NCBI GenBank assembly: GCA_945869935.1 | Contig: CAMBSA010000160.1 | Span: 1-5,545 of the forward strand | DNA: 5,545 nt | Reading direction: 5' to 3' | Source of the DNA: Bordetella parapertussis | GTDB taxonomy: Bacteria > Pseudomonadota > Gammaproteobacteria > Burkholderiales > SG8-39 | In this document: positions 1 to 4,860 of the stretch, in pieces | Numbering within the stretch: the stretch's first letter is position 1 | Layout: each line of letters starts with the position of its first letter | Position numbers and translations under genes: made by a program | The notes under the pieces: model-generated | Told to the model about the DNA's origin: nothing | Databases searched by the model: none | The model's input: only the letters and a program-made list of their open reading frames with translations

Positions 1-572
1 CGGTCGTAGATGTCGCGCTGCTCCTCGAGCGAGCGGGCATCGATCAGTTGCATCACCGCCGCCCGAAGCGCGGGTCGAAGTGCGAGAAAGGCGCGGAAGA
101 TACGTGCCACCGTGCCGGCAAGCCCCTGGTAGTAGAAGCTCGAGCCCGGGCCGCTGCCGTCGAACCAGCTTATGCGCCGATCCCAGTATTGCCGCGCGAA
201 AGGCGTAAGCGAGTCGCGCAGACGCGATTGATAAAGTTGCGCAAAACCCGGATGCCGGCCCGCGCCGAAAACGGCAAAAAAGTCCTCGAATTCGAGCCGC
301 AGGATTCCCGCGATCTTCAGTTCGAGCAACGCGTTCTGTCTCGGGTTCGCGTCCACCGCATGGATCCGTTCCGGCCCGAGCAGCGCGTAGTCGAGCACAT
401 TGCATCCGGCGCTGGTGATGACGAGCATCCGGTCGTCGGGGCGGATGTCCAGCGCCTGCCGGTCCACTGCCGGATCTTCCCAGCAGGTGTTGTAGACAAG
501 CGAGCGCGAGTAGATCGAATCGAAGATCTTCTGGTCCATGCGGTCGAGCAGGGTCAGGGACGGTGTATTCAA
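1..572 (-). CDS. btaA: BtaA-like S-adenosylmethionine:diacylglycerol 3-amino-3-carboxypropyltransferase (DUF3419), 3' end beyond window
   Basis: Known family role: BtaA moves the 3-amino-3-carboxypropyl group from S-adenosylmethionine to diacylglycerol, the first step of the phosphorus-free betaine lipid DGTS; BtaB then N-methylates it. Seen here: about 190 N-terminal residues. The DUF3419 signature SLVYNTCWEDPAVDRQAL lies near residues 24-41, followed by the SAM-site segment LVITSAGCNVLDYALLG and then IHAVDANPRQNALLELK (about residues 50-86). The frame is continuous to the left edge. There is no in-frame ATG or GTG upstream, so the start is either TTG at 572, with AGGA at 580-583 seven bases before it, or ATG at 539 without a visible ribosome site; I prefer TTG. 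The gap to the upstream glycosyltransferase stop is 52 bases on the same strand, so they are probably co-transcribed. About half of the protein is missing. DUF3419 also contains members of untested function, so the exact reaction is inferred. Confidence 0.85.
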   Translation of the reverse strand, partial: MNTPSLTLLDRMDQKIFDSIYSRSLVYNTCWEDPAVDRQALDIRPDDRMLVITSAGCNVLDYALLGPERIHAVDANPRQNALLELKIAGILRLEFEDFFAVFGAGRHPGFAQLYQSRLRDSLTPFARQYWDRRISWFDGSGPGSSFYYQGLAGTVARIFRAFLALRPALRAAVMQLIDARSLEEQRDIYD

Positions 573-579
573 GAGGGCA

Positions 580-583
580 TCCT
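580..583 (-). promoter_or_regulatory. Ribosome binding site supporting a TTG start for btaA
   Basis: AGGA on the minus strand lies seven bases before TTG 572-570. The alternative ATG at 539 has no purine-rich element in front of it (upstream bases are CTGCTCGACCGC). This decides the start only provisionally. Confidence 0.4.
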
Positions 584-624
584 GGATGGGGCGGGGTTGC
601 GGGTGCGGCCGGAGCGAAGGGCAT

Positions 625-1818
625 TCACGATGCGTGTCGCGATAACAGGGCCTTCAGCTTCGGTGCAATGAGCGAGTTGCGCCGAATCACGTCGTGGAAG
701 GTGAGTTCCAGGTCGTCGATCACGCGGTCCCATGACAGTTCGGTGGCGATTTCGCGGGCGGCCGACCGGACGCGCTCGCGCAACGGCAGGTCGAGTGCCA
801 GTGACACGGCGCACTTGATGAAGGGCTTTTCCTGTCCCACCGGGGCGAGCAGGCCGCTCTCGCCGTGGGCGATATATTGGGCCGCCGCCGCGTAGCCGTA
901 GGCGGTGACGGCGAGCCCGCTTGCCATTGCCTCGAGCGTCACGTTGCCAAACGTCTCGGTGACGCTCGGGAAGACGAAAACGTCGGCGGACGCATAGTGC
1001 GCGGCAAGGTCCTCGCCGGTGCGTACGCCGGCAAACGTGAAATCCGGGTAGCTGTTTCTCAGTTTTTCACGCAGAGGGCCATCGCCCACCAGCACCGCGC
1101 GGACACCGGGGTCGACCTTCTGCATCGCGGTCACCGCGCGGATGAACAGCCCGATGTTCTTCTCCGGCGCGAGGCGGCCGACATAGAGCGCGACCGTCTG
1201 GCCGTTGGCACATCCCCAGGATTGGCGCAGGTTGACGCTTCTGCGGTGCGGGCCGAAGAGGCCGGTGTCGATGCCACGACCGACGACCGTGAGGTTCCTG
1301 TAGCCAAGCGCCTCGAGTTGATCGCGGACCTGCATCGTCGGCACCATCGTGCAGTCGGCCTTGTTGTGCATGTTCCGCAGGTAGGTGCTGACGAATTTTC
1401 CGATCACGCCCAGGCCATAGTGCTTGCTGTAGGTCTGGAAGTTCGTATGAAAGTCGGATGCCACCGGAAGGCCGAGTACCTTGGCCGCTCTCAGAGCGGA
1501 ACTGCCTAGCGGACCTTCGGTGACGACATGAACGACATCCGGTCGTTCGTCGCGCCACAGCCGCATCAGCAGGCGCTTGGCCGGCAGGCCGATCCGCAGA
1601 TCCCGGTAGTTGGGGATGGGCAGTCCGCGTACCAGTACCTGCTGCAGCGAGGTGTCTTCCCCTGTCGTGTCAGTATCGCCCTGGCGCGGGCGGATCAGCT
1701 GGATACGATGGCCGCGCTGGGCGAGGACGCTCGTCATGCGGCCGATGGTGCGTGCGACGCCGTTTATTTCCGGAGGAAAGGTCTCGGTGACAATCGCGAT
1801 CTTCAGTGCCTGTGGCAT
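625..1818 (-). CDS. GT4-family glycosyltransferase, candidate diacylglycerol glycosyltransferase (Agt/SqdX-like)
   Basis: A 397-residue retaining GT-B glycosyltransferase. The N-terminal acceptor domain opens with KIAIVTETFPPEINGVART (residues 6-24), the glycine-containing loop typical of lipid-modifying GT4 enzymes. DVVHVVTEGPLG is at 94-105 and SDFHTNFQTY at 121-130. The C-terminal nucleotide-sugar domain has YVGRLAPEKN (212-221, with R215 and K220), VLVGDGPLR (242-250) and the E-x7-E motif (E288, E296), followed by GYAAAAQYI. No signal peptide or membrane helix is seen, so it probably works at the inner face of the membrane. The frame is open back to a GTG at 1854, but ATG 1818 starts at the normal position before the first beta strand; its ribosome site is weak. 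Being upstream of btaA suggests that it makes a glyco-diacylglycerol replacing phospholipid during phosphate limitation. That role is inference; mannosyl or other lipid transferases of the same fold are alternatives. Confidence 0.88.
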   Translation of the reverse strand: MPQALKIAIVTETFPPEINGVARTIGRMTSVLAQRGHRIQLIRPRQGDTDTTGEDTSLQQVLVRGLPIPNYRDLRIGLPAKRLLMRLWRDERPDVVHVVTEGPLGSSALRAAKVLGLPVASDFHTNFQTYSKHYGLGVIGKFVSTYLRNMHNKADCTMVPTMQVRDQLEALGYRNLTVVGRGIDTGLFGPHRRSVNLRQSWGCANGQTVALYVGRLAPEKNIGLFIRAVTAMQKVDPGVRAVLVGDGPLREKLRNSYPDFTFAGVRTGEDLAAHYASADVFVFPSVTETFGNVTLEAMASGLAVTAYGYAAAAQYIAHGESGLLAPVGQEKPFIKCAVSLALDLPLRERVRSAAREIATELSWDRVIDDLELTFHDVIRRNSLIAPKLKALLSRHAS

Positions 1819-1840
1819 AACGGTCGCAGCTTGCCGCAGG

Positions 1841-1857
1841 CATGTGTCTGGCACATG
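1841..1857. repeat. CATGTG-N5-CACATG inverted repeat in the divergent promoter
   Basis: A perfect 6-bp inverted repeat with a five-base centre (TCTGG), 17 bp overall. It overlaps the candidate Pho box almost completely, so it is an alternative reading of the same bases as a dimeric repressor or activator site. No regulator gene adjoins it. Confidence 0.45.
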
Positions 1858-1861
1858 ACAG
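1844..1861 (-). promoter_or_regulatory. Candidate Pho box upstream of the glycosyltransferase-btaA operon
   Basis: On the minus strand the sequence reads CTGTCAT-GTGC-CAGACAC. The PhoB consensus is two direct 7-mers CTGTCAT / CTGTCA(C/T) separated by four bases. The first repeat is exact and the second matches at five of seven positions. It points toward the glycosyltransferase and fits its inferred role in phosphorus-free lipids. Against it: the box ends only 25 bases before ATG 1818, which leaves little room for a -10 element and leader, and no good -10 is seen there. Confidence 0.4.
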
Positions 1862-1912
1862 CGAGATTAATTTAATGCGAAGGTCACCTCGCTCCGGAAC
1901 GGCTAGGCCGTT

Positions 1913-1919
1913 ATGACAG
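1913..1919 (-). promoter_or_regulatory. Second exact CTGTCAT half-site
   Basis: The minus strand reads CTGTCAT, identical to the first repeat of the Pho box and in the same orientation, 58 bp from the one at 1855-1861. The 7-mers at the 11-base phase on either side do not match the consensus, so it stands alone and may be chance. It lies about 60 bases before the phnN start. Confidence 0.2.
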
Positions 1920-1980
1920 CGCTCAAGTATTCTTGCGGCATCGTTTGCCCACACGGATGCCAACCGGACTGCGCCGAATA

Positions 1981-2535
1981 ATGAAAAATCTCTACTACGT
2001 TGCCGGCCCCTCGGGCGCCGGCAAGGACACGGTGATGAGCTGGGCGCGCGAGAGGTTGCCGTTTGCGATGCCGGTGGTGTTTGCGCATCGCTACATCACG
2101 CGCCCGGCCGATTCCGGCGGTGAGAATCACATCGCCCTGTCCGAATCCGAGTTCGAACTTCGTCTCGCGCGCGGGCTGTTCTCGATGCACTGGCAGTCGC
2201 ACGGCCTGCGTTACGGCATCGGCATCGAGGTGCTCGATTGGCTCTCAAGCGACGTGTCGGTGGTGGTGAGCGGATCGCGCGAATACCTCTCACGCGCACG
2301 CGAGACGTTTCCGGGCCTTGTCTATGTGCATGTGACCGCGCCCCCCGAGGTCCTGCGCGAGCGGCTGCGCGCGCGCGGGCGCGAGCAGGACGCCGAGGTC
2401 GAGGCACGGATCGAGCGCACCACGAGCGTGGTCGCCGGCGCGGGTGCGCACGATGTCGAGATCGTGAACCACGGGCGCATCGAGGAGGCGGGCCGATTGT
2501 TCCTCGACTTGCTCGTCGGCGCTGCGTCGAAGTGA
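1981..2535 (+). CDS. phnN: Ribose 1,5-bisphosphate phosphokinase PhnN
   Basis: PhnN phosphorylates ribose 1,5-bisphosphate to 5-phosphoribosyl 1-diphosphate (PRPP) with ATP, the last step returning the ribose carrier of the carbon-phosphorus lyase pathway to central metabolism. The product is 184 residues, the usual length. It has a guanylate-kinase-like P-loop GPSGAGKDT (9-17, K15), AHRYITRP (35-42), HWQSHGLRYGI (70-80), a lid-like arginine-rich segment around 127-146 (RERLRARGREQ) and the C-terminal IVNHGRIEEAGRLFLDLL typical of PhnN rather than of Gmk. The frame is open upstream to a TTG at 1933, but ATG 1981 directly precedes the first beta strand; no clear ribosome site is seen. It is the first gene of its transcript here, not the tail of a visible phn operon, and is coupled to the next gene by a 4-base overlap. 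PRPP supply independent of phosphonates is an alternative role. Confidence 0.93.
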   Translation: MKNLYYVAGPSGAGKDTVMSWARERLPFAMPVVFAHRYITRPADSGGENHIALSESEFELRLARGLFSMHWQSHGLRYGIGIEVLDWLSSDVSVVVSGSREYLSRARETFPGLVYVHVTAPPEVLRERLRARGREQDAEVEARIERTTSVVAGAGAHDVEIVNHGRIEEAGRLFLDLLVGAASK

Positions 2536-3359
2536 AGCCGTTCCTTATTGCGCAGATCAGCGACCCGCACGTTCGTCCACGGGGCAGGCTGTGCTATGGG
2601 CGGGTGGACACGGCGGCGCATCTGGCGCGAGCGGTGGCCGAGATTCTCGCGCTGCCGCAGCATCCGGATATTCTGGTCGCGACCGGAGACCTCGTCGACG
2701 CGGGGCGCGATGAAGACTACGTGCTGCTTCGCGAACTGCTGGAGCCGCTGCGAGTCCGGATCCTGCTGATCCCGGGGAATCACGACGACCGCGATGCGCT
2801 GCGGCGCGTGTTCGCGGATCATCCGTGGCTTGCCGGAGCCGCGGGTGATACCGCTGGCCCGCGCGAAATCCGCTACGCGATCGAGGACATGCCGGTGCGG
2901 ATCGTTGCGCTCGATACCGTGATTCCGGGTGAGCCCGGTGGACGCCTGAGCGAAGAGAGCCTTGACTGGCTTGACCGGACCTTGTCGGCACGAGGCGATG
3001 CGCCGACGGTCGTGATCATGCATCACCCGCCCTTTGCCACCTTCATCGGGCACATGGATGCGATGGGGCTTGATAATCCCGCGGCGCTCGCCGCGGTGAT
3101 TTCACGTCATCCGCAGGTGCAGGCGGTGCTGTGCGGTCATCTTCACCGGAGCATTCAAACCCGCTTCGCGGGCACGATCGCAATGACCTGTCCGAGCACC
3201 GCGCACCAGGTCGCGCTCGATTTCGCTTCTGATGCGCCGGACCGCTACATCATGGAGCCGCCCGGCTTCATGCTCCACGCCTGGAGCGCCGCGGCCGGTC
3301 TGGTGAGCCATGTAGTGCCGATCGGCGATTTTGCCGGGCCGTATTCCTTCGGCGACTGA
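2532..3359 (+). CDS. Class III cyclic-nucleotide/glycerophosphodiester phosphodiesterase (GpdQ/CpdA-type metallophosphoesterase)
   Basis: A 275-residue calcineurin-like hydrolase with a complete two-metal site: D11 and H13 (QISDPHV), D53 (GDLVDAG), N83 (GNHDD), H164 (MHHPP), H203 and H205 (CGHLHRS). PSTAHQ at 221-226 is also as in GpdQ. Length and motif spacing match GpdQ, which cleaves glycerophosphodiesters and other phosphodiesters and belongs to the family that includes the cAMP phosphodiesterase CpdA. No signal peptide is seen, so it is likely cytoplasmic. The start is GTG 2532, overlapping the phnN stop in GTGA; the family's N-terminal beta strand (KPFLIAQISD) begins right there. The frame stays open upstream to 2238, but that part is an arginine-rich shadow of phnN. 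Coupling to phnN suggests a phosphodiester arising in phosphonate or phospholipid breakdown as substrate; the actual substrate is unknown. Confidence 0.9.
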   Translation: MKPFLIAQISDPHVRPRGRLCYGRVDTAAHLARAVAEILALPQHPDILVATGDLVDAGRDEDYVLLRELLEPLRVRILLIPGNHDDRDALRRVFADHPWLAGAAGDTAGPREIRYAIEDMPVRIVALDTVIPGEPGGRLSEESLDWLDRTLSARGDAPTVVIMHHPPFATFIGHMDAMGLDNPAALAAVISRHPQVQAVLCGHLHRSIQTRFAGTIAMTCPSTAHQVALDFASDAPDRYIMEPPGFMLHAWSAAAGLVSHVVPIGDFAGPYSFGD

Positions 3360-3363
3360 ACTC

Positions 3364-3427
3364 GTTGCCTGGCTGCGAGGGGATACTCCCCTCGCAGCTC
3401 CCCTGAATCAGGGCGTCTGAAGGCAAC
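3364..3427. repeat. Nested inverted repeats, possible three-way junction
   Basis: An outer arm GTTGCCT (3364-3370) pairs with AGGCAAC (3421-3427). Inside lie the 11-bp hairpin (3372-3398) and a dyad CCCTGAATCAGGG (3401-3413). Together they can fold as an outer stem carrying two hairpins. Seen directly in sequence; function unknown, most simply an elaborated terminator. Confidence 0.5.
3372..3398. terminator. Hairpin between convergent genes, probable bidirectional terminator
   Basis: GCTGCGAGGGG, loop ATACT, then CCCCTCGCAGC: a perfect 11-bp GC-rich stem with a five-base loop, 12 bases after the phosphodiesterase stop and between converging genes. No T run follows directly on either strand; on the plus strand a TTTTT occurs only about 40 bases later (3439-3443). 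It therefore lacks a classical intrinsic U tract, and termination is inferred from position and stem strength. Confidence 0.6.
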
Positions 3428-3441
3428 CCTGGCAGGACTTT

Positions 3442-4029
3442 TTACTTCTTCTTCCTGCCCGACTTCGCGTCGATCAGGATGAAGGCCACATGGCAGGGCT
3501 TGTTCGAGCGGTTGGACCAGGCATGGTTGGTGCCGCGTTGAATGAGCACGTCGCCCGCCTGCATCTTGGTCTCGCCCACGTCCATCACCGCCCAGATCTC
3601 GCCCTTGAGCACGATCGCGTAGTCCACCGTCTGCGTCGCGTGCATCATCGCGTGGCGCTGGCTGCCGGCGGCGTGCGCGAGCGCGGCTGAGCCCGATTTG
3701 CCCATCGAGGCGAAGGCGGTGGCGGAGTCGATCTTTTTCATCCACGCGCGGTCGGGCGCGAATTCGACCACACGCAGCACCGAGCCGCGTTTCGGCGGCG
3801 CGAGCTGGGTGGGCACGCTGCACAGGTCGCGCGATTCGTCGAGGTCGGCCGGCGTGGACGCGGTGCGCCAGATGTCGGTGACGCCGAAGGTCGGGATGCC
3901 CTGCAGGGCCATCACGTGCGGCGAGGGCTTGTCGGATGCGATGATCGAGCGGCCCTTCTTGTCCAGGCCGGTGACGATGCGGCGCACTTTCTGCACCCGG
4001 GGTTTGACGGATTTGCCTGCAGTTGCCAT
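3442..4029 (-). CDS. Cupin-domain protein of unknown substrate
   Basis: A 195-residue protein with a single C-terminal cupin barrel. VRRIVTGLDKKGRSIIASD (15-33) is the conserved N-terminal region of a widespread small cupin family. Cupin motif 1 is HATQTVDYAIVLKGE (130-144), with D136 where the classical motif has Glu and a Thr in place of the second His. Motif 2 is GDVLIQRGTNHAWSN (159-173), including H169. A metal is probably bound, but the altered motif 1 leaves the ligand set unclear. The start ATG 4029 has a perfect AAGGAGG site. The protein has basic ends (an extra dozen N-terminal residues and a SGRKKK tail). It follows gst by 33 bases on the same strand and is certainly in the same operon, downstream of a divergent GntR regulator. 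Such cupins are often found with aromatic or organic acid catabolism genes, but no reaction can be assigned. Confidence 0.88.
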   Translation of the reverse strand: MATAGKSVKPRVQKVRRIVTGLDKKGRSIIASDKPSPHVMALQGIPTFGVTDIWRTASTPADLDESRDLCSVPTQLAPPKRGSVLRVVEFAPDRAWMKKIDSATAFASMGKSGSAALAHAAGSQRHAMMHATQTVDYAIVLKGEIWAVMDVGETKMQAGDVLIQRGTNHAWSNRSNKPCHVAFILIDAKSGRKKK

Positions 4030-4035
4030 GGATAG

Positions 4036-4042
4036 CCTCCTT
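4036..4042 (-). promoter_or_regulatory. Strong Shine-Dalgarno for the cupin gene
   Basis: AAGGAGG on the minus strand, six bases before ATG 4029. It is by far the best ribosome site in the window and lies inside the 33-base gst-cupin gap. It fixes the cupin start and implies strong translation of the cupin relative to gst, whose own site is weak. Confidence 0.8.
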
Positions 4043-4062
4043 GAGAAATTATTGTCCGTGTT

Positions 4063-4791
4063 TCAGCATGCAGGGCCGAGTTGCCGCGTGCCGGGGTAAT
4101 AGGCGATGGCAAACGAGGGCCGCGCCTGAATGCGGCGGAACCAGTCGGAGAACCGCGGCAGATCGGCCCACAGGTGCGTGAGATCCAGGTCCACCATGCG
4201 CACGATCGAGGGCGTGAGCGATACATCGGCGAGCGTGAACATCTCCCCGCAGAGCCACGGTCCGGCGGATAGCGACTTTTCGGCACGCTCGAAGGTGGCC
4301 CGGAGTTTCTCCAGCGCCTCGTCCACGTCGTCCTTGCGAAAACCCTCCGGGCCCATCTTGCGATAGAAGTGCTTTCGCAGCGGCATGCGCCCGGTGAAGT
4401 TGCGAAAGTCTTCTTCGCTCATCGGGCCCCAGATGTGGCGCACGAAGGCGTTGAACGACGGAATGCGGATCGCAGACGTCGGCACTTCGTCGATGAACTG
4501 CCGCCAGGCGCGCATGCGGGCGCGCTCGTACGGATCGACAGGCACAAGGCGCGGTTCGGGGAAGATGTCCTCGAGGTATTCGTTGATCACCGAGGAGTCG
4601 ACGATTGGCCGGCCGTCGTGCACCAGCGTCGGCACCACGCCGTTGGGGTTGAGCCTGAGGTAGGCCTCGGAAAGATGTTCCTGCGCCTGGAAGTTGATGC
4701 GCCGGTCCTCCCATGCAATGCCCTTTTCGGCGAGCACGATGCGTACCTTCTGGCTGCAGGTGGAGACGGGTGAATTGTAGAGTTCAAGCAT
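4063..4791 (-). CDS. Glutathione S-transferase family protein
   Basis: A 242-residue cytosolic GST. The thioredoxin-like N-domain (1-80) has MLELYNSPVSTCSQKVRIVL, with S10 and C12 as candidate catalytic residues at the start of helix 1, the cis-proline in NGVVPTLV (P54) and the glutathione gamma-glutamyl site DSSVINEYLE (65-74, S67). The helical C-domain (about 90-225) carries the N-capping box FTLADVSLTPS (185-195, T186-x-x-D189). It is longer than the common 200-210 residues because of an insertion around 120-155 (HIWGPMSEEDF to GFRKDD), reminiscent of substrate-specialised bacterial GSTs such as beta-etherases or dehalogenases; that comparison is impression only. It probably conjugates, isomerises or reductively cleaves a small organic compound. 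It is the first gene of the gst-cupin operon and is divergent from a GntR regulator 69 bases away. The ribosome site is weak (GAGG ten bases before ATG). Confidence 0.9.
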   Translation of the reverse strand: MLELYNSPVSTCSQKVRIVLAEKGIAWEDRRINFQAQEHLSEAYLRLNPNGVVPTLVHDGRPIVDSSVINEYLEDIFPEPRLVPVDPYERARMRAWRQFIDEVPTSAIRIPSFNAFVRHIWGPMSEEDFRNFTGRMPLRKHFYRKMGPEGFRKDDVDEALEKLRATFERAEKSLSAGPWLCGEMFTLADVSLTPSIVRMVDLDLTHLWADLPRFSDWFRRIQARPSFAIAYYPGTRQLGPAC

Positions 4792-4821
4792 GGTCTTTTC
4801 GCCTCGGCGGGAGGGGCTTGC

Positions 4822-4831
4822 ATGCTAGCAT
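4822..4831. promoter_or_regulatory. 10-bp palindrome, candidate GntR operator
   Basis: ATGCTAGCAT is a perfect palindrome at the centre of the 69-bp gap between gst and the gntR-type gene; an overlapping GCATGC palindrome sits at 4820-4825. FCD-type GntR regulators commonly bind short dyads in the divergent promoter they control. The site is upstream of the -10 at 4849 and about 30 bases before gst. Assignment to the adjacent regulator is inference. Confidence 0.4.
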
Positions 4832-4848
4832 TTGAGAGACGTGAACCC

Positions 4849-4854
4849 TATACT
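4849..4854 (+). promoter_or_regulatory. Candidate -10 element TATACT for the GntR-family gene
   Basis: TATACT matches the sigma-70 -10 consensus at five of six bases and ends six bases before ATG 4861, so the transcript would start at or next to the A of the ATG. No convincing -35 lies 16-18 bases upstream (TAGCAT region), where the candidate palindromic operator sits. Confidence 0.4.
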
Positions 4855-4860
4855 CGATCA

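Noticed and set aside
282..287. A6 run in btaA as a possible frameshift
   Set aside because: The frame reads through as EFEDFFAVF and stays open to the edge, with conserved motifs upstream and no stop after it.
48..671. Long plus-strand open frame (207 codons) over btaA
   Set aside because: It is arginine-rich with no recognisable domain and lies antisense to a clear DUF3419 coding frame; high GC makes such frames common.
865..1509. 214-codon plus-strand frame inside the glycosyltransferase
   Set aside because: It is a shadow frame opposite the GT4 catalytic motifs, rich in Arg/Ala/Val with no domain.
1819..1854. GTG-initiated 12-residue extension of the glycosyltransferase
   Set aside because: It has no ribosome site, falls within the Pho-like dyad, and the family begins at the KIAIVTETFPPE strand; not excluded.
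1933..1980. TTG-initiated 16-residue extension of PhnN
   Set aside because: PhnN normally begins only a few residues before the first beta strand and P-loop, as from ATG 1981.
2238..2531. 98-codon upstream extension of the phosphodiesterase frame
   Set aside because: It overlaps phnN in another frame, is low-complexity Arg/Ala and precedes the family's normal N-terminus; GTG 2532 fits the stop overlap.
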